From Burkholderia sp. 9120 (GTDB lineage Bacteria > Pseudomonadota > Gammaproteobacteria > Burkholderiales > Burkholderiaceae): a DNA stretch of 64,000 nucleotides. A program made the translations under genes and the position numbers. The stretch's first letter is position 1, and the number at the start of each line of letters is the position of its first letter. Below are positions 49,912-57,775 of the stretch, piece by piece. The DNA lies in NCBI RefSeq assembly GCF_000745015.1, contig NZ_JQNA01000002.1, forward strand, positions 744,001 to 808,000. The letters are read 5' to 3'. Below the pieces are notes generated by a model. It was not told the DNA's origin. It searched no databases and saw only the letters and a program-made list of their open reading frames with translations.

Positions 49912-50084
49912 ATCGCGTCCCGCCTCGCGTTGGTTGTTCGATTCACCGGCCTTCGACCACACTGTCCCAATCGATCGCGGCGACAACAACATCGGGCTTC
50001 ATTGATCGGGGTGACGACGAGGCGGATTGTTTCCCGCCCAAATTCGCCCGTCTAATGCATTTTTTTTGCCGGGCATAACCTGCC

Positions 50085-50188
50085 GTTAACCCTGCAGTTA
50101 ACCCTGCAGTTAACCCTGCAGTTAACTCTTCAATGACGCCAATTTCGCACGCTCACGATCTCGCAAGCTCGGGCCGACGCGTGTTAAC
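50085..50188. promoter_or_regulatory. Four tandem GTTAACCCTGCA repeats plus a fifth GTTAAC
   Basis: GTTAAC occurs at 50085, 50097, 50109 and 50121, exactly 12 bp apart and joined by CCTGCA, and again at 50183. GTTAAC and CTGCAG are each palindromic. The array lies in the 411-bp divergent region between the MFS gene and the dadA-like gene, about 200 bp from either start. Phased repeats near one helical turn suggest co-operative binding of a regulator. Confidence 0.6.
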
Positions 50189-50322
50189 TCCAGGTTATAC
50201 CGGGGCTCGTTTTCTCAATTGCGACCGTAAGGCGGCGTTCCCATACTGACGAGGTGCCGTGCGCAACACGTGTCCGCCGTCCCCGGCGCCCTCTCCGCAA
50301 TTACTTTTCGGGCCAACCTGTC

Positions 50323-51621
50323 ATGCATGTCTGTGTTCTCGGTGGTGGTGTCGTCGGCGTCACTACCGCCTACTATCTGGCGCGCGAAGGATGGCGCGTC
50401 ACCGTCATCGAACAGCATCCGCAACCCGGTATGGAAACGAGCTTCGCGAACGGCGGCCAGCTCAGCTACAGCTACGTCGCACCGCTTGCCGGACCGTCGG
50501 TGCCGGGCAACCTGTCGCAATGGCTGCTGAGCCGGACCGCGCCGTTACGTTTCCAGCCGCGTCTGAGTCTCGCGCAATGGGGCTGGTGCGCGGCGTTCCT
50601 GTTCAATTGCACGACGGCACGCAGCCGACGCACGACCATCGAACTGCTGCAGCTCGGCGCGTATAGCCGCGACGTCATGCACGACCTGATGCAGACGGAA
50701 CACCTGGAGTTCGCCTTCCGCCCGAGCGGCAAGCTGGTGGTCTACCGTAATCGCCATGACTTCGACGGCGCGCGTCGGCAGATGGAGTTCCAGGCGCGCT
50801 TTGGCGCACAACAGACCGCGCTCGACGCCGCGTCGTGCATCGATACCGAGCCGGCGCTGGATTCGCTGCGGCACAAACTCGCCGGCGGCATTTACACGGC
50901 GTCCGAAGAAACCGGCGACTGCTATCTGTTCACGCGCGAGTTGGCCCGCGTGGCCGTCGAGAAATACGGCGTGCAGTTCCTCTGCGGGACTTCCGTGCGC
51001 GGCTTGCGGCGCGAAGGCAACGAGATTGTCGCGGCGCACACCTCGCAAGGCGAGATTACCGCCGACGCTTACGTGGTCGCGCTGGGCAACGACAGCGCCA
51101 CGCTCGTCAGGCCGCTCGGCATCCACCTGCCCATCTATCCGCTCAAGGGCTACAGCCTGACGATGCCGGTCGGCGAGCATCACGTTGCGCCGCAGGTCAG
51201 CGTCACCGATCTGCATCACAAGGTGGTGTACGCGAGACTGGGGCAGCATTTGCGCGTCGCCGGCATGGTCGATATGACGCCGGCGGGTTCGCATGAAGAT
51301 GAGGCGCGGATTCGTCTGCTGACTTCGCAGGCACAGGCCACCATGCCGAACGGCGGCGATTTCTCGTCGGTGCGCGCATGGACGGGTTTCCGTCCGGCGA
51401 CCCCCGACAGCAAACCGCTACTCGGCGCCACGCCGCTCGCCAACCTCTGGCTCAACACCGGCCAGGGTTCGCTCGGCTTCACGCTGGCCGGCGCCAGCGC
51501 CGCGCTGGTTACCGACGCGATCCGCGGCCGTGCGGGCAAGCTCGATCTGCGTCCGTATCAGCTCACGAACCGCGACGCCGTGCGCGAGCTGGCGACAGTG
51601 GCGCATTCGTCGCCGTCATAA
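50323..51621 (+). CDS. dadA: D-amino acid dehydrogenase, DadA-like FAD oxidoreductase
   Basis: FAD-dependent enzyme of 432 residues that oxidatively deaminates D-amino acids to 2-oxo acids, passing electrons to the respiratory chain. The Rossmann motif VCVLGGGVVGVTTAYYLARE starts at residue 3. Conserved parts follow: ETSFANGGQLSYSYVAPLAG, SEETGDCYLFTRELA and WTGFRPATPDSKPLLGAT. It precedes a D-aminoacylase gene by 51 bp, which gives a coherent route from N-acyl-D-amino acids to oxo acids. It may be one of several DadA paralogues. Confidence 0.88.
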   Translation: MHVCVLGGGVVGVTTAYYLAREGWRVTVIEQHPQPGMETSFANGGQLSYSYVAPLAGPSVPGNLSQWLLSRTAPLRFQPRLSLAQWGWCAAFLFNCTTARSRRTTIELLQLGAYSRDVMHDLMQTEHLEFAFRPSGKLVVYRNRHDFDGARRQMEFQARFGAQQTALDAASCIDTEPALDSLRHKLAGGIYTASEETGDCYLFTRELARVAVEKYGVQFLCGTSVRGLRREGNEIVAAHTSQGEITADAYVVALGNDSATLVRPLGIHLPIYPLKGYSLTMPVGEHHVAPQVSVTDLHHKVVYARLGQHLRVAGMVDMTPAGSHEDEARIRLLTSQAQATMPNGGDFSSVRAWTGFRPATPDSKPLLGATPLANLWLNTGQGSLGFTLAGASAALVTDAIRGRAGKLDLRPYQLTNRDAVRELATVAHSSPS

Positions 51622-51672
51622 TGGCGCGAAGCTTCGCGTCGCACCCTCATCAAGCCCATCGAGACACAAAGG

Positions 51673-53121
51673 ATGACCGAAAAAATGCTGGATCTGATCA
51701 TTGAAAACGGCACGGTAATCGACGGTACGGGTGCGCCGCGCAAGGCGTGCGATGTCGGCGTGGAAGGCGGACGTATCACCATGCTCGGCGACCTGCGCGG
51801 GGTGCCCGCAGCGCAGCGTTTCGATGCCCGCGAGCGGATCGTCGCGCCCGGCTTCATCGACGTGCATACGCACGACGATCAACTGCTGCTGGAGCCGGTC
51901 GACGGTCCGCATCCCAAGCTGTCGCAAGGCGTGACGACGGTCATCACGGGGAATTGCGGCATCAGTCTCGCGCCGCTCGTAATGCGCGATCCGCCCGCGC
52001 CGCTCAGTCTGCTCGGTGACGACGAGGTCTGGCGTTTCTCGCGCTTCGCCGATTACCTCGATGCCCTCGACGATGCACGGCCCGCCCTCAACGCGGCCTG
52101 CCTCGTCGGCCACACGACGCTGCGCGCGCGGCACATGGCGAACCTCGACCGGAGCGCGACGCACGACGAGATCGCCCGCATGTCGCGCGACCTGGACGAG
52201 GCGCTGGAGGCGGGTGCGATCGGCATGTCGACCGGGCTCTACTATCCGCCCGCTCGCGCGGCGAGCGCACAGGAAGTGATTGATATCGGCCGGCCGCTGA
52301 GCGCCGCGAACGGCGTGCTGACCATGCATCTGCGCGACGAAAGCGATGCCATCGACGACGCGCTGCGCGAAGCGCTGCATATCGGCCGCGCCCTCGCGAT
52401 CGATATGGTCGTGTCGCATCACAAGATCATCGGCCGCAATAATCATGGCCATTCCACCGAGACGCTCGCGATGCTCGACGCGGCGTCCGCGCATCAGTCC
52501 GTCTGCTTCGACTGCTACCCGTACAACGCGTCGTCGACGATGCTGTTGCCGGCACGCGTCAAACAGTCCGATGAAGTGCTGGTCACCTGGTCGAAAGCGG
52601 ACCCGACTGCTGCGGGCCACTCGCTGTTCGCGCTCGCGAAAGCCCGCAACGTCGATCCGGAAACGCTGGCGGCCTCGTTGACCCCGGCCGGCGCCATCTA
52701 CTTCGCGATGAGCGAGGACGACGTGTCGCGCATCCTCGCGCACCCTATGAGCATGATCGGATCGGATGGCCTCGCGCACGACGCGCAGCCGCATCCGCGC
52801 CTGTGGGGCACTTTCCCACGCGTGCTCGGCCACTACACGCGCGAGCGCCGCCTGTTCACGCTCGAAACCGCGATCCACAAGATGACCGCGCTGAGCGCGC
52901 GACGCTTCGGCCTGGCAGGTCGCGGGGCAATCGCGCTGGGCTACTGCGCCGATCTCGTCGTGTTCGACGAACAGCGCATTGCCGACCATGCCACCTTCGA
53001 GCACCCGACGCGGGTGAGCAGCGGCATCGACGCGGTGCTCGTGAACGGCCAGTTTGCGTGTCGCGATGGGATGCCGGTGAATGTTCATGCGGGCGAGGTG
53101 ATTCGCCGGGTGAGTCGGTAG
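51673..53121 (+). CDS. N-acyl-D-amino-acid deacylase (D-aminoacylase)
   Basis: Amidohydrolase-superfamily zinc enzyme of 482 residues that removes the acyl group from N-acyl-D-amino acids. Metal-site motifs are VDVHTHDD-like (FIDVHTHDDQLLLEPVDG), the ligand cysteine in TVITGNCGISLAPL, VVSHHKIIGRNNHGHS and the aspartate in MIGSDGLAHDAQ. The product would feed the DadA-like enzyme encoded just upstream. Confidence 0.9.
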   Translation: MTEKMLDLIIENGTVIDGTGAPRKACDVGVEGGRITMLGDLRGVPAAQRFDARERIVAPGFIDVHTHDDQLLLEPVDGPHPKLSQGVTTVITGNCGISLAPLVMRDPPAPLSLLGDDEVWRFSRFADYLDALDDARPALNAACLVGHTTLRARHMANLDRSATHDEIARMSRDLDEALEAGAIGMSTGLYYPPARAASAQEVIDIGRPLSAANGVLTMHLRDESDAIDDALREALHIGRALAIDMVVSHHKIIGRNNHGHSTETLAMLDAASAHQSVCFDCYPYNASSTMLLPARVKQSDEVLVTWSKADPTAAGHSLFALAKARNVDPETLAASLTPAGAIYFAMSEDDVSRILAHPMSMIGSDGLAHDAQPHPRLWGTFPRVLGHYTRERRLFTLETAIHKMTALSARRFGLAGRGAIALGYCADLVVFDEQRIADHATFEHPTRVSSGIDAVLVNGQFACRDGMPVNVHAGEVIRRVSR

Positions 53122-53190
53122 ATCGACGAGCGTGTCATCGGCGTTGGCAGAACACTTTCACCGCACGTAGAGCGTTAGTCGGGCGCCGCC

Positions 53191-53976
53191 TCATCCCTTG
53201 CCGAGTGGCGGCCGACCCGGGAATCCCGCCATGTTGCTCAACTGGGCAAGCTCGTTCGCCGCCTCGCGCAGCAGCACCGAGTACTCGTGAATCTTCTCGG
53301 CGGTCAGGCGCATCCGCGGACCGGCCAAACTGATCACGCCGACGCAGCGCGAACCGCTCACCACGGGCGTCGCCACCGCGGACATGCGCGGAGCAAACAC
53401 CTCGTCGATCATCGCGTAACCGCGCACGCGCGCAGCGTGCAGGAAACCCAGCAGCGCTTTGATCGTGGTCGGCGCATTGGGTCCGAACTCGTTCGGCTGT
53501 CCGAAGCCCTGCTTCAACACGAGTGCGATCGCCTGTTCGTCGGTCATCGTCATGAGCCATGCGTGTCCCGTCGACGTGCATGAAAGTCGGGCGGCCTGGC
53601 CCATGTCCGGATCGTAGCGAAAGCCGATACGCTGTCCGTCCGCCTTACCCACCCAGATAATGGCCTCGCCGTCCGCCAGCGACAGCCGTGCCAGTTCACC
53701 GGTCTGTGCGGCCACGCGTTCAATGATGGGCTGGGCGATATCGGCGATGCCCGTCAGGCTCAGGAATTCGAGCCCGTTCGAGGTCATGCGCATGGTCAGG
53801 ATGTAGCGGCTGTGCTCGACCAGTTGCCGGACATACCCGCCTTCAACGAGCTCGGTGAGCACGCGGTGGCACGTGCTGCGCGGCAGAGACAAGGCGTCGG
53901 CAATGGCCACGAGGCCTGCGCCTTCGCCTTGCGACGCCAGCAAATCGAGAATTCTCAGGCCGTTTTTGAGCGACAT
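53191..53976 (-). CDS. IclR-family transcriptional regulator
   Basis: A 261-residue IclR regulator: an N-terminal winged HTH (GLRILDLLASQGEGAGLVAI, LSLPRSTCHRVLTELVEGGY) and a C-terminal effector domain (RLSCTSTGHAWLMTMTDEQA). It is divergent from the MHS-type transporter gene and probably controls it, perhaps also the D-aminoacylase that converges on it. A longer frame upstream overlaps the divergent promoter and is not used. Confidence 0.88.
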   Translation of the reverse strand: MSLKNGLRILDLLASQGEGAGLVAIADALSLPRSTCHRVLTELVEGGYVRQLVEHSRYILTMRMTSNGLEFLSLTGIADIAQPIIERVAAQTGELARLSLADGEAIIWVGKADGQRIGFRYDPDMGQAARLSCTSTGHAWLMTMTDEQAIALVLKQGFGQPNEFGPNAPTTIKALLGFLHAARVRGYAMIDEVFAPRMSAVATPVVSGSRCVGVISLAGPRMRLTAEKIHEYSVLLREAANELAQLSNMAGFPGRPPLGKG

Positions 53977-54006
53977 TTCTCGCCATTTACTACGATGTGA
54001 AATGCA

Positions 54007-54078
54007 GTTCCGGTGTGGAACGCCCGTTCTTTGCAGCGCAAACAATAGCACTTGTTCGTCGCCAGAAACGAACGTTTC
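54007..54078. promoter_or_regulatory. Divergent IclR/MFS promoter with dyads
   Basis: Two dyads are visible: GTTCC-N5-GGAAC at 54007-54021 and GTTCGT-N8-ACGAAC at 54054-54073, the latter overlapping GAAAC-N4-GTTTC. Spacing upstream of the IclR start (53976) and MFS start (54105) fits operators for autoregulation and control of the transporter. Confidence 0.45.
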
Positions 54079-54104
54079 ACCATACCGAGAACTCAGGAGA
54101 CGAC

Positions 54105-55448
54105 ATGTCATTTTTTGCAGACTCAGACCTCGCTGCGGAACAACAGTCCGCGCAGGCCCACCTGATGGCGCGTCGCGCGGTGGCCGGCGCAACCGTCGGT
54201 ACAGCGCTCGAATGGTTCGACTTCGCGCTGTATGGCGTGGTCGCGGCCACGATCTTTCCGAAGCTGTTTTTCCCGTCCCTCGACCCGACCGCCGCGCTGC
54301 TCGCTTCGCTGGCGAGTTTCTGGGCCGGGCTCGCCGCCCGCCCGCTGGGCGCGGTGATCTGCGGCATGCTCGGCGACCGTTGGGGACGCCGCAAACTGAT
54401 GCTGATCACCGTCTCGGTGATGGGCGCGTCGTCGTTCCTGATGGGCTTGCTGCCCACCTATCACCAGGTTGGCATCCTCGCGCCGACGCTGCTGGTCTTA
54501 TTGCGGATCGTGCAGGGTTTCGCGCTCGGCGGGGAATCGACCGGCGCCCAATTGATGGCCGTGGAGCATGCGGCCGCGGCGCGGCGCGGATGGTATTCGG
54601 GCCTGCTGGGCATTTGTTCTCCGCTCAGCCAGATTCTCGCCAACTTTGCACTTTTCACGCTCGCCACCCTGCTTTCATCGGACGACTTCGATGCCTGGGG
54701 ATGGCGAATCCCGTTCCTCGCAAGCTTCGTCCTGGTGCTGCTGGGCATCTACATCCGCAGGAAGGTCAGTGAGACGCCGGCATTCGAGGCGCTCAATAAA
54801 AGTGGCGCACGCGTACGCTCCGCCAATCCGCTCGGGATCGTCTTCAAGTACCACTGGCGCACCGCGCTTCGCCTGACGCTGTTCTTTTGCGGACCGGCCG
54901 CGCTGTTTTATCTGATCGTGGTTTTCTCGCTCAGCTATCTGACCAAACACCTCGGCGTGCCCAGGCAGACCGGCTTCATGCTGTTGATGATCGCCAACGT
55001 CTGCGCCATCGTGGGCGCGCTGGCGGGCGGCTATCTGAGCGATCGGATCGGACGCAAACGTGCGCTGATGATCGGCTCGTTCTGCACGCTGATCTGCTGT
55101 CTGATCTATTTCCCGATTCTCAACCAGAACTCGATCGCCGCGACAATGGCCGTGATGGGCGCGTTCCTCGGCTTCACCCAGTTCCAGAGTGGGATCCAGC
55201 CGGTGTGGTTCGCCGAGTCTTTTCCCACTGAGGCGCGCTACACGGGGTCCGCCCTGTCGTACTCGGGAGCCAACCTGCTCACCGGCGGCCCCATGCCGAT
55301 TGTCGCGGTGGCGCTGCTCAATGCCTTTCACGGTTCCCCGTGGGCCATCGTGGCGGTGTGCGGCTCGCTGAATCTGCTCTCCTTGCTCATGATCGCGGTA
55401 TCCCGGGAAACCCGAGGCACCGTCCTGGAACGCTCCTCCACACATTGA
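54105..55448 (+). CDS. MFS transporter, metabolite:H+ symporter (ShiA-like)
   Basis: A 447-residue MHS-type major facilitator with 12 predicted helices, related to ShiA, ProP and citrate transporters. Motifs: GTALEWFDFALYGVVAATIF, ARPLGAVICGMLGDRWGRRK and GFALGGESTGAQLMAVEHA. An AGGAGA site precedes the ATG. Next to an AroQ-like gene, a quinate/shikimate-type or other hydroxy-acid substrate is plausible but unproven. Confidence 0.9.
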   Translation: MSFFADSDLAAEQQSAQAHLMARRAVAGATVGTALEWFDFALYGVVAATIFPKLFFPSLDPTAALLASLASFWAGLAARPLGAVICGMLGDRWGRRKLMLITVSVMGASSFLMGLLPTYHQVGILAPTLLVLLRIVQGFALGGESTGAQLMAVEHAAAARRGWYSGLLGICSPLSQILANFALFTLATLLSSDDFDAWGWRIPFLASFVLVLLGIYIRRKVSETPAFEALNKSGARVRSANPLGIVFKYHWRTALRLTLFFCGPAALFYLIVVFSLSYLTKHLGVPRQTGFMLLMIANVCAIVGALAGGYLSDRIGRKRALMIGSFCTLICCLIYFPILNQNSIAATMAVMGAFLGFTQFQSGIQPVWFAESFPTEARYTGSALSYSGANLLTGGPMPIVAVALLNAFHGSPWAIVAVCGSLNLLSLLMIAVSRETRGTVLERSSTH

Positions 55449-55452
55449 AACC

Positions 55453-55899
55453 ATGACCCGAAAACTCTACATCCTCAATGGCTCCAACCTGAACATGCTG
55501 GGCGTAAGAGAGCCTCACATTTACGGCAGCACCACGCTGAAGGACATCGAACAGAACTGCCTGGCACTCGCCGGCGCGCTCGAGTTCGACTGCGTCTTCC
55601 GTCAGACCAACAGCGAAAGCGCGCTGATCGACTGGATCCAGGAAGCGTTCCTGCAGGACGCCGCGCTGATCATCAATCCAGCCGGCTTTTCGTTCGGTCG
55701 GATTCCGGTGCTCGACGCGGTCAAGCTCATCCAACGGCCGGTGGTGGAATTGCATATCACCAACATCCACAAGCGTTCGGAAGAGTATCGTCACTCGACG
55801 ATCTCGGTGGCGGCCACGGCGGTGATCTGCGGCGCAGGAGCGAACGGATATTTGCTGGCGATCCGCGCGATTGACGATCTGTGGGGCAACCCGACATGA
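55453..55899 (+). CDS. Divergent type II 3-dehydroquinate dehydratase-like protein
   Basis: A 148-residue AroQ-fold protein, 4 bp after the MHS transporter. The N-terminal motif NGSNLNMLGVREPHIYG keeps the catalytic Arg and Tyr, though the usual NGPNLN proline is serine. The VELHITNIH segment retains its histidine. The usual NPAAYTHTS segment reads NPAGFSFGR, so the substrate-binding histidine is missing. It may be a catabolic paralogue with a shifted substrate rather than the shikimate-pathway enzyme. Confidence 0.78.
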   Translation: MTRKLYILNGSNLNMLGVREPHIYGSTTLKDIEQNCLALAGALEFDCVFRQTNSESALIDWIQEAFLQDAALIINPAGFSFGRIPVLDAVKLIQRPVVELHITNIHKRSEEYRHSTISVAATAVICGAGANGYLLAIRAIDDLWGNPT

Positions 55900-55908
55900 G
55901 CGGGTTCC

Positions 55909-56082
55909 TCAATTTTTGAAGCACGCGGGGAACTGCCTCAAGCATTTGTGCCAAACGGGACGCGCGACCATTTCGTCCTGCTCGAGTTGCTTCGCTGACG
56001 CGTCGAACACCGTGGCGTCGGCGCCGGCCGCCGCGAGAATCGGTGCTTGCTGACCGCCTGCGGCGGAGAGGATCTTTTTTGG
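55909..56082 (-). pseudogene. Remnant of a SAM-dependent methyltransferase
   Basis: One minus-strand frame of about 57 codons contains [20 protein letters not shown] followed by [17 protein letters not shown]. This is the motif I region of a class I SAM-dependent methyltransferase (compare [14 protein letters not shown] with VFDxSxxQLEQD). Upstream it is blocked by a stop. Downstream, after MVAR, the sequence no longer resembles the family and stops at 55909. Both ends of the gene are missing. Confidence 0.6.
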
Positions 56083-56336
56083 TCAGCTACAGCCTCTGCG
56101 CAAACGGTCTTCCCTCAGGATGCCTCACGATAATCTTCCCAATATGCTCGCAATTTCACGCGATGGCCGACGACGTCGGCTATACCCCGTTAACACGCAA
56201 TTTTCGAGGATTTCGCGACGGATTCGATGGTAGGCTGACGCCCCGGATATGAGCACGGGAACATCCGTTCATATCTCACTGATACGGGCAAAAATATCGA
56301 CTGTGCGAGCTGGCGTTGGCGGGCCGCAGTGGGCGC
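56083..56336. other. Intergenic region, no gene seen
   Basis: About 250 bp between the methyltransferase remnant and the next gene. I saw no convincing coding sequence, repeat or terminator. It probably carries the promoter of the two-gene module that follows. Confidence 0.35.
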
Positions 56337-56360
56337 ATGGTGAGAATACGAGGACAGATA

Positions 56361-56849
56361 GTGGCTGAACCGAAAACCGAAGACGCAGGCTTTTCTGCCG
56401 TCGAGTATGTGCAGCGCATCGCGACCTTTCTGGAGCAAGTGACTGCCTGGTGCGGAGAACAGGGTCTAACCGTGGAACGCGGTGCTGTAACGCTCAATGA
56501 AGAGCTGATGGCGCGATACGATGCCCCGAGCCTTTACATCAAAAAAGACGGAGCGTCACTCGCCAGGATCATGCCTGTCGGATCAAAGATCGTCGGCGCG
56601 CACGGGAGAGTGGACCTCATCGGCCGCGTGGCGAGACATGCATTCCTTTTCTATGTTGGAAAAAGTCCCGCGTTTTCGACGCAAACCGTCGCCAGTGGAA
56701 AAGGCAGAATCCCGTCGTCGATACCCATGCGTTCCGGAATCGATCGGGATGGCTGGTACTGGATCGAGGCCATAGTCCGCCGGCCAAAGCGCGTTGATGA
56801 AAGTCTGTTTCTCGACCTGCTCACGGACGTCTCCGACTATGAATTTTGA
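56361..56849 (+). CDS. Hypothetical protein, partner of HEPN-like gene
   Basis: A protein of about 162 residues from a GTG at 56361 preceded by GAGGA; an ATG at 56337 is an alternative. The N-terminal part looks helical (AVEYVQRIATFLEQVTAWCG). The C-terminal part is mixed beta (PSLYIKKDGASLARIMPVGS, WYWIEAIVRRPKRVDE). No family was recognised. The gene overlaps the next one by 11 bp, so the two are coupled. Confidence 0.55.
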   Translation: MAEPKTEDAGFSAVEYVQRIATFLEQVTAWCGEQGLTVERGAVTLNEELMARYDAPSLYIKKDGASLARIMPVGSKIVGAHGRVDLIGRVARHAFLFYVGKSPAFSTQTVASGKGRIPSSIPMRSGIDRDGWYWIEAIVRRPKRVDESLFLDLLTDVSDYEF

Positions 56850-57408
56850 TAATCCGCTGGATCCGGTCTACAAGGCATTTGCTGTGGCGAACGATTGCTT
56901 CAGGGTTGTCACGCGCACGATTCAAAACCAGCACGAGGAACTCATCCGACGCACCCAGTTCACCGGGGCAACGCCGGAGGACGCAAACATCGCCCTTGAA
57001 GACGCAGCAAAGCAGGCAGCCGACCTTGCCATTCTGGCGCTGTTTGCCACGTTCGAACGGTTCGTCATCGAGCATCTGCAAACGGCGAACCGTCTGCTGG
57101 CCACAGGGTATCCGCAGCAATATGCCAACAGGCTGGCGGAAAAGTTTGAAACTGAAGTGGAGTACTGGCGGTTTGGCGAGATCCTCAACCTGTTCAAAGG
57201 CGAAGTTGACGCTGATCTCATCGAGCAGGTCAAACAGATCAAGCAATATCGTGACTGGATCGCACATCAGAATCCATGCAAGTCAATCCCAACGCAGGTC
57301 GCGCCTGAAACGGTCTTCGATGTGTTAACCCGGATGATCGAGCAAATCCGGCGGACCCACACTCCCCCGGTGAAAGAGGAAGCGGTCGATGCCGTCGCTC
57401 TGGCTTAG
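56839..57408 (+). CDS. HEPN-like protein with RX4H motif
   Basis: A 189-residue, largely helical protein. Near residues 132-146 it has QIKQYRDWIAHQN, which fits the RX4-6H motif (R138, H143) of HEPN domains, whose members include RNases in toxin-antitoxin and defence systems. The preceding helix LAILALFATFERFVIEHLQT is also HEPN-like. It overlaps the upstream gene by 11 bp, forming a two-gene unit. No nucleotidyltransferase (MNT) partner is evident. The assignment is by motif only; a structural helical protein with a chance match is possible. Confidence 0.5.
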   Translation: MNFDNPLDPVYKAFAVANDCFRVVTRTIQNQHEELIRRTQFTGATPEDANIALEDAAKQAADLAILALFATFERFVIEHLQTANRLLATGYPQQYANRLAEKFETEVEYWRFGEILNLFKGEVDADLIEQVKQIKQYRDWIAHQNPCKSIPTQVAPETVFDVLTRMIEQIRRTHTPPVKEEAVDAVALA

Positions 57409-57775
57409 GCTCAAATAGGGGGCGAGTCTGATCAGAAGAAAGGACCGGTGCAAGGGGTGGCTTCGCCAGACCAGAGGTCAGCCCACGCGGCAAATTGCCA
57501 ACGGTCTGGATGGCCCGTTTTCAAGTTTATTCAGCCCTTCTTTTTTCGGGTCAACTGCATCAGCTCCTCGCGGTTTGCTTCCAGAATGGATCGGGCCGAC
57601 GTTGAGGAGCGGCGCCTGGCTCGATCCAGGAACGCTTCCGGCAAGAAGTAGTACGAGAGCGTGTCCATGCGCTTCGCTGCACACCGCGAGCAATGTGAGC
57701 GATCTGCAACAGCAACTGGACGTGGTGACGGATAATAGCGGCATCATCATTCGAGCACCATTTCAGGATTCCCCC
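57409..57775. other. Intergenic region upstream of the OsmC-YcaO gene
   Basis: A 367-bp gap. The only coding candidate is a 45-codon minus-strand frame at 57531-57668 (start MDTLSYYFLPEAF, end QLTRKKKG) with no clear ribosome-binding site; I do not call it a gene. The rest shows no repeat or terminator that I can identify. Confidence 0.35.

Noticed and set aside
57531..57668. Small minus-strand gene of 45 codons
   Set aside because: Plausible composition but no ribosome-binding site, no recognised family and no neighbour that explains it.
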